Assembly: GCA_903876665.1 (NCBI GenBank)
Contig: CAIRAY010000096.1
Coordinates: 1 to 40,048 of the forward strand
Length of the DNA: 40,048 nucleotides
Direction of reading: 5' to 3'
Source of the DNA: an uncultured Fibrobacterota bacterium
Lineage (GTDB): Bacteria; Fibrobacterota; Fibrobacteria; Fibrobacterales; Fibrobacteraceae
Part shown: one piece after another, positions 17,352 through 25,632 of the stretch
How positions within the stretch are numbered: position 1 is the stretch's first letter
Layout: each line of letters opens with the position of its first letter
Notes under the pieces: generated by a model
What the model saw: the letters and a program-made list of their open reading frames with translations, nothing else
The model's database searches: none
What the model was told of the DNA's origin: nothing
Program-made: the position numbers and the translations under genes

Positions 17352-18062
17352 TTAATGCTCGCCCATGGACAATTCAACCTGATTTGGATCCGGTTTAACC
17401 GGAGTCCAATCGGCCTGCTCTTCGCGGACCACCTGGCCTTTGCGGTATTGGGGCACAAGGGACCCGGCCTGCAGAAGGTCGTCAAATTCCGAGAGACGGG
17501 GCAGGTCTTCGGGGATTCGGTTAATGCCGAAATACTTGAGAAAATCCTGGGTCGTCACGTAGGTATAGGCGTTGCCCACTGCATCGGAACGCTCGCCCAA
17601 GGCGATCAATTTCTTTTCGAGAAGACTGCGCAAAGGGCCATCACAGGAAACCCCACGCACGGATTCCAATTCTGCCCGCGTGATGGGCTGTTTGTACGCC
17701 ACGACGGATAATGTTTCGAGAGCGGCCTGGGAAAGCCTGCGGGCATTGATGTCTGGAAATAGTTTGCGCACCCATGGGTAATAGGTGTTGCGGGTACGGA
17801 AGCGGAATCCGCCGGCGTGCTCCACAATTTCAAAGGGGGCGCTGATAGAATTCAGGTTGTCGTTCGCCATTTGCATGGCTTCGGTTACCATGCGAAGATC
17901 CACAAAGTCACCCACGATTTCGCGGATCTTCTTGATCGTCACCACATCAGGTGAGGCAAAAACCAATGCCTGAAGAATATTCGCCAGGTCTTCCCGCGAT
18001 TCGATCTGAGGAAGCGGTTGCCCGGAATCCTCTTCACCGACTTCTTGTTCTTCTTCAGCCAT
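17352..18062 (-). CDS. scpB: Segregation and condensation protein B (ScpB)
   Basis: The kleisin-associated winged-helix subunit of the Smc-ScpAB condensin, which helps separate replicated chromosomes. After an acidic start (about residues 1-20, rich in Glu/Asp) the two winged-helix domains follow: LANILQALVFASPDVVTIKKI and the conserved signature LSQAALETLSVVAYKQPITR with ELESVRGVSCDG. The family's GNAYTYVTTQDFLKYFGI and LPRLSEF end pieces are present. The length, 236 residues, is slightly long, with an extra 40-residue tail. scpA is not next to it. It is first of a likely minus-strand set with mutS, the cNMP gene and the PerM-like gene. Confidence 0.94.
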   Translation of the reverse strand: MAEEEQEVGEEDSGQPLPQIESREDLANILQALVFASPDVVTIKKIREIVGDFVDLRMVTEAMQMANDNLNSISAPFEIVEHAGGFRFRTRNTYYPWVRKLFPDINARRLSQAALETLSVVAYKQPITRAELESVRGVSCDGPLRSLLEKKLIALGERSDAVGNAYTYVTTQDFLKYFGINRIPEDLPRLSEFDDLLQAGSLVPQYRKGQVVREEQADWTPVKPDPNQVELSMGEH

Positions 18063-18429
18063 GGGCGAAATTTACTTATTCGACAAGAAAATGGTTCCTT
18101 TGCCAAAGAAGTGAACTCTCATTTAGCCTCAAAAGATGGAAAATCAACTTGCCCGCTGGGAGAGATTCGTCGCTCACCAGGGAGACTTCCAGTCTCCCCA
18201 ATCTTAGAAAGTGCTCCTCGACTCCCCCCTGCGTTCAATTTGCTTCCCCATCTTCTTGCCCCACTGTCACCCCAGCGAGGAAGCCAGAAGGAATTAAGAA
18301 ACGGCCCATAAACCATTTCATGCCAATGGGCCGTAGGCTTCCCCCAAAAACAGGCCTAGAGGTTTTCCCAAAATTGGGCATTAAGCACTCAGGAAATTTC
18401 AGGAAAATCTGGAAATTCCAAAGATCCCC
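18063..18429. other. Gene-free region with two strong hairpins
   Basis: No convincing gene lies between the scpB start and the tRNA promoter. Two clear stems are present: GGGAGACT (18180-18187) / AGTCTCCC (18191-18198) with a 3-base loop, and ACGGCCCAT (18301-18309) / ATGGGCCGT (18326-18334) with a 16-base loop. Neither is followed by a clean T-run on either strand. A degenerate REP-like word, GTCACCCCAGCGAGG, begins near 18265. Confidence 0.5.
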
Positions 18430-18457
18430 TTGACAAGAATGGGAGCCTTTCTAAATT
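18430..18457 (+). promoter_or_regulatory. Promoter of tRNA-Phe
   Basis: TTGACA at 18430-18435 matches the -35 consensus exactly. TAAATT at 18452-18457 is a fair -10 box, with a 16-base spacer. The predicted start, near 18464, is about 7 bases before the mature tRNA, which fits a monocistronic tRNA. Confidence 0.7.
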
Positions 18458-18470
18458 GCTTGCCACAACT

Positions 18471-18543
<73 letters not shown>

Positions 18544-18545
18544 CG

Positions 18546-18590
18546 AAAAACCCCTTTCTGAGGTGACTCAGCGAGGGGTTTTTCTTTTTT
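18546..18590. terminator. Bidirectional intrinsic terminator after tRNA-Phe
   Basis: AAAAACCCCT (18546-18555) pairs with AGGGGTTTTT (18574-18583), and an inner stem CTGAG/CTCAG caps it with a GTGA loop. It is followed by CTTTTTTTT on the plus strand. On the minus strand the T-rich end is equally good, so it can also stop transcription from the GH9 gene. Confidence 0.88.
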
Positions 18591-18591
18591 T

Positions 18592-18784
18592 TAGGCGTTG
18601 AGGACAGCGACTCTGCTTCGTTGCACCGGCTCTCGCCTAGAGTACTAGGCGTCGACCCGGCGACGCCTTGCATACTCACTATCCTGAACGCCTAAATTGA
18701 TGGGAAGGGAGAGGAACCGATTCTGGCCTAGGGGAACTAGGCTTTGAATCGGGGGGGCTGGCATATTCACTTGCGGAGCGCCCT
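18592..18784. repeat. Two diverged tandem copies of a structured element, plus flanking inverted repeat
   Basis: Copy 1 (18624-18692) and copy 2 (18715-18782) align at an offset of 90-91 bases. Shared pieces are (C/A)ACCG(G/A) followed by TCT, GCCTAG (18635, 18726), CTAGGC (18645, 18737), GCATA(C/T)TCACT (18670, 18761) and GA(A/G)CGCC (18686, 18776). Both copies fold: GCCTAG/CTAGGC and GGCGTCG/CGACGCC in copy 1; CCGATTC/GAATCGG enclosing GCCTA/TAGGC in copy 2. The 13-mer TAGGCGTTGAGGA (18592) is inverted with one mismatch at 18682-18694. It fills the gap between the tRNA terminator and the GH9 stop. Its role is unknown. Confidence 0.65.
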
Positions 18785-18790
18785 TGGCTC

Positions 18791-21700
18791 CTACTTCCCT
18801 CTCAGATACCCAAAGGCCCAGTTTTCGGAGTGCGACGACTTTTTGTTATGGTAACGTAACTGGGTGGCGACATCCGTGCGACGGTTGATGCACCACATTT
18901 GCGTGGAGACCAAGGCCTTTCCGACATAGGCCCCGCTTCCGACCACACGCCCCTTGGAGCTGACTGGACCCAGGCCGTCCTGCGATGTCCATTCTACCTG
19001 GGCGCGCAAGCGGTTTTCGGAATCCAGATAATCGCCATCATGTAACATGATGGTTTGGGTAACGCGGTTCACATAATTTCCCAAGTTGCTGTATACCAGA
19101 ATATCGATATTGATGCGCACGCTGTCCCAGACGGCTGGTTCCCCATAGCCCGAACCACGTGGAATCCCCAGGTTCACCATAAAGGTCGGGCCTTGAGTCT
19201 TATAGCCATTGGTGTCAATGCCTGTGGTGACAAGCTTGCCTGCCTTCCAGATGTCCTTGGTTCCCTTGCGCGGATCCATAATGGTGATTCGGAAGGGCTC
19301 ATCCTTGCCCGGAACATTCTTTCCATAGCCCACCCCGGTGCCTGCCCGCGTCACATTCTTTTCCATGGCGACATCCACTTCGACCTTGATGGCACTGGTC
19401 CCGCGCACGGTCGCCCAAGGATTCTGGATCGAAGGCTTGTTGCCGGAAATATCGGTAAAACGACTGACAGAGGGATCGAGCCGGATTCGGTCGCCTTCAG
19501 TAACATAGCCAATATTGTCTTCGTTATAGATGAATAATGCGGATGTCCCATCTCCAGAAATCGTCCACCAAATCGGTAGAAGCGCCACGGAACCTCCCCG
19601 TTCGCGCAAAATCAGAACCTTGCCGACCGAGTCGCCCAAGGCGACCACAGGCTCGGAGAACATCACCCTTAGGGAATCAATCAAACGACTTTGACCTGAG
19701 TTTGCACTGAGAATCACCGGACCCGTCCGGTCTTCCGCGGCGATTTCTCCACTTTCGTAATCCGCTCCCAAGCCCTTATGCTGGACGGCCAAGCCAGCGT
19801 TCACCAGCTCCGCGCCATTGTACACGCCAGAATAAGTGCCAGCGGTATTCCCGAATGCGAAAGGCTTGGAAAGCGAAATCGACGCTTCGGTGCGGGCCGA
19901 ATTCCATTTCCAGGAGCCGACCATCAGGGTTTCGGGCTGGAAGAATCCGAAAATGACCGAAATGCTATCGGGCTGGTGAAGGACATCGACGGCTTTGGTG
20001 AATTTCACCGTCACAAAATCAGCGCGACCATCGCCATCCGAATCCGAAATCGAGGCGTAATCCATGGGAACCGGGCGACGCTTCATGGATACCTTGAGTT
20101 TTGCAAAGGTGCACGCATCTGCGGTGTTTCCATTGCGGTCAACAATGGGAGCCCCGGAAAGAAGCTGCACGGAAACCCCTTCCGCAATAGGCTGCTTGCC
20201 TCCTGCAGGAGCCTTGATCACATAAACCCAGATATTCTTTTCGCTGTTGAAAATTTTCGCACCCACCACCGAAGGAGTATCGGTTACAGCAACGCCCGTC
20301 TTGCTGTAAGTTTTGAACATCCAGGTCACTCCGGCCGAGACCGGCTCGCTGAACTGTACAAATAAACTATCTACGGTGGAGGATGGGTCTTTTTCGAGGA
20401 TGGAAACAGAAACCACCACGGGCCCAACTCCGTCGCTGTATGTCTCATCGCTCTTTTGCACACCCTTGCTTGCGACATTCACCGAAAGCCAAACCTGGCC
20501 CTTCGAAGCGGTATTCACCTTGCCCGAAGGTGAGGTAAATTGAACGCGTATTGCATTGGCACCCACATCGGTCTTGGATTTTACCGTAAGAGTATCGCCT
20601 TCGAACTCAAACTCAACTTGGGTAAAATCATACCTGCCGGATTCAAAGGATCCGGTTAGATTGATGTCCAGAGCATCGGGAACTTGGTCACAATCCGTGT
20701 CGACCATTTTAGCGGATTCGATGATGGGCCAGGGAGGAGGAGGCTGGGCGACCAGGACTGGATTCTCTACGATATAGTTGTATTCGGACTTGCCGTTCTC
20801 GGGGGACAGGTCAAAGGTCGTAACCACATCCGCAGTAAGTACGGATTCGTAACTCACATAGAATTGAGCCTCGCCCCCCACCAGGGTAGCGCGGGTGATG
20901 GCGATGGTAGAGGTCGGATCGGCCCAGAATTTGAATCCATTGAGGCCGGCGCCCAAGCTCAAGGAAAAATCTTCGTCCACTTTTGCGATGCCCGCGCTAT
21001 CCGTCAATGTCACCCGAACCAGCTTGCGCTTGCCTTGGTAGACCTTTACTGAATCGGCAGGCTCGAAATGGATCATGCGCTTTTCGCGCGGAACCACCAA
21101 AGTATCCACTTCGATCTGGAGGCGCTGGTAGGCACAGGCGCAATCATATTTTTTGATCACATCTGTATTAGAATTGGCACTGGCGTTATGCCAGGCCACG
21201 AACTCCTGACGATTGGCCCCATAGCCGAGGTTTCCGACCGTATGAGAGAATTCGAGGGAATCCGTGCGTCCGCTGACGGGATAGGTTACTGCGGAGGCCG
21301 TTAGATCGAGCCCATTGAATTCAAAGGCATTCAGGTTTCCGGTGGCTTTTACCCAAGCTGTGCCATTGAATTCAGCCTTGAATACTTCCTGCTCCAAGGT
21401 GGTTTGGGGACTCTTGAAGGGCGAGGTGAAATTCAGGAACATGTTGCGCTTTTGCACGGGAACGCTTCCCGTGGCGAAATCAGGAGGGTAACCAAAAATG
21501 TGGGTACCGTTAAAGTAGGCGGCGATATAAGGGTCTTCCGTGTAGGTCACTTCGGGCGCTCCATTGACTGTTTCCACATGTTCCGGACCAATGTACACCA
21601 GGCCCTTCGCCAGATCGATTCCTTCAAAATAGATTGGATCCGTTGCCGCTTTGTGTGCTTTCAAAGACCAGGAGTCTACAAGTTCGCTCCAGGGCATGTC

Positions 21701-24598
21701 TCCCCAGCCATTGGTGTGGATTTCCATTTCAATCCGGGCACGGCCGGCAACCGGTAATACGCCCACAATGGTGATCGGAATATACCACTGGTCCGTTCCG
21801 GCAACCTGAACTGCAGCCCCATAAGTGTATGTGGCCATGCTGGGATTCCCACCCACATCAAAAATCTGGTTGTCGAATCCCTTGACATTTACTGTTGCAG
21901 GGAGAATCGTTTTTGTTTTAAAATACCAGCGGACCTCAAGACCTGTGTATGGCTTGGACTCATTATTGATGACTTCCATATAGAAATGGGCGCTGGCTCC
22001 CTTCTTGTTGGTGGGCTTCAGGGTGATGGTATAATCATGATAAACCGGATTTGCCGTGGTGGAAAAATCGTATGCCTTGGTATCTCCAGTTACCTTGAAA
22101 TAGTAATGGGTGCCTGCAGAGAGCCCTGTAAGCAAAGCCTCGTGGAACATGACGGGTTGCCCATTGTCGCCGGTATAGGACTGGCTTAATGCGGTGCTTG
22201 ATGATCCATAGGAAAGCGTGGTTGGGTAGGCCCCGTTGGTGGTCCACCAATAAATTTTTGCGGTCTGATCATCTACTTGGCAAATGCGCACATTGGCAAC
22301 CGCTGCAGGGCTTGCAGTGGCTGTAAAGGAATACCATTCACCGTGATTATTTTCTGTACTCTGGTTGCGCCGAATGTCTTGGCCCACAAGGTAGTAGTAG
22401 TACTTTTTGCCGGTGGTGAGGCCAGAAGCGGTTACGGAACCCGCCTTGCTGACTCCAATTGTCGATAATGTATCGATAAGAGCTCCGCCCTTGGTGAGCG
22501 AGAGGTACACCGTGACTTGCGCCAGTTCATCGGTGGTCCAGGAGATGAGCTCGGTGGTGCCGTCAATGGGGGTCGCCATGACATTGGTAATCACCGGACC
22601 CGAGTTGTCGGGGGGCAGGTCCTTTGCCAGCATTTGTGCGGGCATGACAAACTGCGCCGAAAAGTCGATGCAAGTTTCGGTGGAGACAAAGTCATTGGCC
22701 AAGTCTTTCAGGGTTGCATTGGGCTTGGCACCACCCATGAGGGCTCCTCTGGGGCAGGTGTACTTATAGGGAATTCCCCCGGCATTGTATTCATCGGGAT
22801 TAGCCGCACGGTTATGTGGGTGCTGCAAATTCTTTTCGCCCACGCCCATAATAAACGAAATATCCCAGGGATTCATACCCATGTTGTAATTCAGGTTATC
22901 CAGACCGACATCAAAATATTCCATTTCTCCCGTGAGGTCCCACATCATGAATAGCTCGTTGACCATGCCCATGTTGTAGCGGTTAAAACCCCAGGCCACA
23001 CTGGTGAATACGCCTCCGTAGGGTTTATCCGCATTGATTACTTTGCCATTCTTTGTGGGGATGGCCACGGCCCCATTGGATCCGGTGCTCACGGAGGTCC
23101 GGAGGCACGCTACGGCATCTTCCAAAAGCGAATCGCGCACTACCTTGCTCACACCATATTCGGCGGCCTTCGCCTCTGTTCCCAGAATCAATTTGGCAAA
23201 ACCATACATCACATAGGAATGGACACTTTCGTAATCCGTTGTCCAGCCTCCATGATGAAATCCGCTGCCATTGCCAAAATGTCCAGCGGAAAATTCCCCA
23301 TCGTTAAATTTTGCCGTGGGGTTATTGCGAATCGCGGTGTTCTCCACAAGGTCCGCGTAATACTTGCGGTCCTTGGTGGCCAGCAGAAGACCAAGGGCCG
23401 CAGCAGCGGGATCGTCATCCAGGCGGCCAGCTCCAGGATAAAACCCGTTGAGCCCTGATGTGGCCTTGGGGGCATTGACATTAGGCATGATGAGGTTGTC
23501 GTAAAGGTCCTTGGCAGCAAGCTTCAGGCTGTCCGCATAGGGTTTGTCAAAAACCTCCCAGCCCCAAGCGAAAAACGCCATGGCACCCGCATACATGCCA
23601 ACCACATTGGTACCGGCACCAGCGACCACCACCCGGTCAGGGCCTCCCCGGGCCGGGGGCTGTGCATCCTGACGTTCGGGCTTATCCCAATAATTGTGAT
23701 CGACTCCATCCACTCCAACGGAATGATACATGTCGCCTTTGGCAATCAGGCCATCCGCCTTGGAGGCCTTATAGAGCTTGAAAATATAGTCCACACCGAC
23801 CTTTGCTTCATAAAGCAGATCGGGGATTCCATCGGTACCGAACGGGAGGGTGTCATAGTAGCTTTCACCAAAAAAGTCCTCGGCCTTTTCGGGCCAAAAC
23901 GCATAGGTCATGGTTAGCACCAGTGCCGAATAACCAATCGTTTCGGATACCTTGAAGTGATCCCCGCAATCATGCCAACCACCCGCGAGGGCTCCGGCTT
24001 TACCGATCGCGGAGCCATCCTTCAAATGACATGGTCCATGGATCCAGGAGTGGGTGTCGCCACAGCGATTGCTTCCAAAAAACTGCAAAGAAGCTTCGAA
24101 GATATAATTGTAAATTTTATCATCAATGCGGAAGGTGGCCGAAGTATCGGCTCCCACGATTACGAAATACCGGCCCGCAGCGGACAAATCCGAGAAGGAA
24201 GCCTGGTACAAATTTTCATTCGCTACAGTGGCGGCGCTGTCTCCGAAAGTATAGAGCGGCGTATTGACCTTGTAATTCCCCTGCACCCACATGGGTGGAC
24301 GCACCACACTGCCCAGGGCATCGAGGGTCCCACTCCAGGCCTCGGCCCCGGTCTCGGCATTGATCACCCGGAAGGTGCTTCCGATAGGGTTTGCCACAAA
24401 TGCCTTTTTAGGATCCTGGGGACGGAAGCCCACCTGGTTCACGCGAATGGCACGCCGGTCGTTCACATTGATGGAGTCATTGTAGCGACGAGTGCAGGTT
24501 TGACAGGTGTTGTCAATAGAAAATTCGGCTGAAAAAGCGTCCATACCAAAGAACAGTATTGCTAGGACTAGGGCCTTCCATGCTTGACCAAACGACAT
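18791..24598 (-). CDS. Giant secreted GH9 cellulase with Ig-like and repeat modules
   Basis: A 1935-residue exported glycoside hydrolase family 9 enzyme, probably an endoglucanase acting on cellulose. Signal peptide about 1-24; CelD_N-type Ig domain about 48-158 (IRVNQVGFRPQDPKKAFV); GH9 catalytic domain about 160-660. GGWHDCGDH carries Asp210/Asp213, the PHHR-like motif is HPHNRA (593-598), and ETCIDFSA supplies the likely acid Glu641. Two fibronectin-III-like domains follow (about 664-765, 766-855), then a beta-rich segment at 860-980 reminiscent of CBM3 (weak). A QPPPPWP hinge is at 1285. A duplicated unit begins DTDCDQVPDALDI (1300) and DSDGDGRADFVTV (1518), each followed by an Ig-like FSEPV module. 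The end (GRVVGSGAYVGKALVS) resembles FlgD-like sorting regions. ATG 24598 has ATGAGGTT upstream. Confidence 0.92.
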   Translation of the reverse strand: MSFGQAWKALVLAILFFGMDAFSAEFSIDNTCQTCTRRYNDSINVNDRRAIRVNQVGFRPQDPKKAFVANPIGSTFRVINAETGAEAWSGTLDALGSVVRPPMWVQGNYKVNTPLYTFGDSAATVANENLYQASFSDLSAAGRYFVIVGADTSATFRIDDKIYNYIFEASLQFFGSNRCGDTHSWIHGPCHLKDGSAIGKAGALAGGWHDCGDHFKVSETIGYSALVLTMTYAFWPEKAEDFFGESYYDTLPFGTDGIPDLLYEAKVGVDYIFKLYKASKADGLIAKGDMYHSVGVDGVDHNYWDKPERQDAQPPARGGPDRVVVAGAGTNVVGMYAGAMAFFAWGWEVFDKPYADSLKLAAKDLYDNLIMPNVNAPKATSGLNGFYPGAGRLDDDPAAAALGLLLATKDRKYYADLVENTAIRNNPTAKFNDGEFSAGHFGNGSGFHHGGWTTDYESVHSYVMYGFAKLILGTEAKAAEYGVSKVVRDSLLEDAVACLRTSVSTGSNGAVAIPTKNGKVINADKPYGGVFTSVAWGFNRYNMGMVNELFMMWDLTGEMEYFDVGLDNLNYNMGMNPWDISFIMGVGEKNLQHPHNRAANPDEYNAGGIPYKYTCPRGALMGGAKPNATLKDLANDFVSTETCIDFSAQFVMPAQMLAKDLPPDNSGPVITNVMATPIDGTTELISWTTDELAQVTVYLSLTKGGALIDTLSTIGVSKAGSVTASGLTTGKKYYYYLVGQDIRRNQSTENNHGEWYSFTATASPAAVANVRICQVDDQTAKIYWWTTNGAYPTTLSYGSSSTALSQSYTGDNGQPVMFHEALLTGLSAGTHYYFKVTGDTKAYDFSTTANPVYHDYTITLKPTNKKGASAHFYMEVINNESKPYTGLEVRWYFKTKTILPATVNVKGFDNQIFDVGGNPSMATYTYGAAVQVAGTDQWYIPITIVGVLPVAGRARIEMEIHTNGWGDMPWSELVDSWSLKAHKAATDPIYFEGIDLAKGLVYIGPEHVETVNGAPEVTYTEDPYIAAYFNGTHIFGYPPDFATGSVPVQKRNMFLNFTSPFKSPQTTLEQEVFKAEFNGTAWVKATGNLNAFEFNGLDLTASAVTYPVSGRTDSLEFSHTVGNLGYGANRQEFVAWHNASANSNTDVIKKYDCACAYQRLQIEVDTLVVPREKRMIHFEPADSVKVYQGKRKLVRVTLTDSAGIAKVDEDFSLSLGAGLNGFKFWADPTSTIAITRATLVGGEAQFYVSYESVLTADVVTTFDLSPENGKSEYNYIVENPVLVAQPPPPWPIIESAKMVDTDCDQVPDALDINLTGSFESGRYDFTQVEFEFEGDTLTVKSKTDVGANAIRVQFTSPSGKVNTASKGQVWLSVNVASKGVQKSDETYSDGVGPVVVSVSILEKDPSSTVDSLFVQFSEPVSAGVTWMFKTYSKTGVAVTDTPSVVGAKIFNSEKNIWVYVIKAPAGGKQPIAEGVSVQLLSGAPIVDRNGNTADACTFAKLKVSMKRRPVPMDYASISDSDGDGRADFVTVKFTKAVDVLHQPDSISVIFGFFQPETLMVGSWKWNSARTEASISLSKPFAFGNTAGTYSGVYNGAELVNAGLAVQHKGLGADYESGEIAAEDRTGPVILSANSGQSRLIDSLRVMFSEPVVALGDSVGKVLILRERGGSVALLPIWWTISGDGTSALFIYNEDNIGYVTEGDRIRLDPSVSRFTDISGNKPSIQNPWATVRGTSAIKVEVDVAMEKNVTRAGTGVGYGKNVPGKDEPFRITIMDPRKGTKDIWKAGKLVTTGIDTNGYKTQGPTFMVNLGIPRGSGYGEPAVWDSVRINIDILVYSNLGNYVNRVTQTIMLHDGDYLDSENRLRAQVEWTSQDGLGPVSSKGRVVGSGAYVGKALVSTQMWCINRRTDVATQLRYHNKKSSHSENWAFGYLRGK

Positions 24599-24616
24599 GC
24601 GAACCTCATGAACTAA

Positions 24617-24677
24617 AATTCAACAAAACCAAGCATGACTCAGCCATGCTATACAGAGGTGAAATATATGTTGAATT
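24617..24677 (-). promoter_or_regulatory. Nested stem-loop in the GH9 leader
   Basis: AATTCAACA (24617-24625) and TGTTGAATT (24669-24677) are perfect 9-bp inverted arms. They enclose a second stem, AGCATG (24632-24637) / CATGCT (24645-24650). The structure lies about 19 bases upstream of the GH9 start codon, outside the ribosome binding site. It could be an operator palindrome or an mRNA stability or translation element. No specific riboswitch class is recognised. Confidence 0.4.
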
Positions 24678-24761
24678 CAGGGCAATTGTATCGAGGAAGA
24701 ACCGGGCAGGGGTATTCTGCAAAAAAATATGACGCCGATCACAAAGATAGGACTGGAAATG

Positions 24762-25073
24762 CTAAGGGACTTCCTTTCGATAAAACACCTGACCTACCCG
24801 CTCAATATGCTCTTTCAAATCTGAATGTTCCAGCAGGTGGAAAATGGACAAATCAATTTTGTAAGGAAGAAGTAGCTCATCAAGATCCTCGGTCAAGGTC
24901 AGGAGCAATGTGTAGCTGAGTTCCGCACCCTGAAGGGTCAAATCGATATCAGAACCCTTGCGATAATTACCCTTGGCGCGCGATCCGTAAAGAATCGCAA
25001 CATCTACCGCAGAATACTTGGCAAAAACCCTGCAAATGTCCTGAATCGTTTTTTCAGTCAATCCGAAACGCAT
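24762..25073 (-). CDS. mntA: MntA-type minimal nucleotidyltransferase (antitoxin)
   Basis: A 103-residue minimal nucleotidyltransferase of the Pol-beta superfamily. It shows the signature GSRAKGNYRKGSDID, i.e. GS-x10-D-x-D, and a later KIDLSIFHLL strand with the third acidic position. In characterised HepT/MntA pairs this protein AMPylates the HEPN toxin on a tyrosine and silences it. It is directly downstream of the HEPN gene: with ATG 25073 the junction is TGATG, and with GTG 25076 the overlap is 4 bp. Coupled translation is likely, which supports the toxin-antitoxin assignment. It may alternatively be annotated only as a nucleotidyltransferase domain protein. Confidence 0.87.
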   Translation of the reverse strand: MRFGLTEKTIQDICRVFAKYSAVDVAILYGSRAKGNYRKGSDIDLTLQGAELSYTLLLTLTEDLDELLLPYKIDLSIFHLLEHSDLKEHIERVGQVFYRKEVP

Positions 25074-25498
25074 CACTGGGATTCCATCTTCACTCTTATT
25101 GTTTCCATTTTTTCGAGCAGCATTTGCAGGGCCGGGTAAAAGCGGGACTGAATATCGGCCACAATGGCAGAGGCGACGTCAGCTAGATAAATATGTGAGG
25201 ATAGGTTGCGGGCCTTGATCATTTCCATCCAAACTTCTCCATCCTGAATGAGACCATTTTGAAATGCAGTACGTGTCGCATCCCGAGATCCCACAAGGTC
25301 TGCTATGCCCTGATAATCCAGATAGTCCTTAAGAACGTTCCATGCAAGTTCATGGCTAAATTCAAACCCCTTTATTAGACCCTGCTGTTCCAGTTCAGTT
25401 AGGGTTCTTTCTTGGGTAATCAGCATTGCCCGATCCATTGTCGCCATGGCCCGGGAAAAATTCTGCAATCGTTGTCTCCAGCGAATGTCTTGAGGCAT
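25073..25498 (-). CDS. hepT: HepT/HI0074-family HEPN protein (toxin)
   Basis: A 141-residue all-helical HEPN protein of the nucleotidyltransferase substrate-binding (HI0074/HepT) family. The HEPN ribonuclease motif R-x4-H-x-Y is intact as RNLSSHIY (Arg97, His102, Tyr104); the Tyr is the residue AMPylated by MntA in known pairs. The family pattern (FEFSHELAWNVLKDYLDYQG, then SRDATRTAFQNGLI) is well kept. In studied cases the free toxin cuts RNA, such as the 3' end of tRNA, and halts growth. It is first in a two-gene unit with the antitoxin second. The divergent neighbour is the CDF transporter, 134 bp away. Confidence 0.88.
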   Translation of the reverse strand: MPQDIRWRQRLQNFSRAMATMDRAMLITQERTLTELEQQGLIKGFEFSHELAWNVLKDYLDYQGIADLVGSRDATRTAFQNGLIQDGEVWMEMIKARNLSSHIYLADVASAIVADIQSRFYPALQMLLEKMETIRVKMESQ

Positions 25499-25632
25499 TG
25501 GATGATCCGAGGAGCAAAGAAGAACTTGAAGTAAAGGTAGTTTGTTGACTATCCGTGGTCAAGTTTCGAGACCCTGTATACCCTCTGTGTTTCATTGAAT
25601 TCGTCCTCATTTTCCTTTGCTACATTGACCCC

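Noticed and set aside
24635..24919. Plus-strand frame overlapping the mntA 3' end
   Set aside because: It overlaps the conserved antitoxin gene and the GH9 leader; no ribosome binding site or family match.
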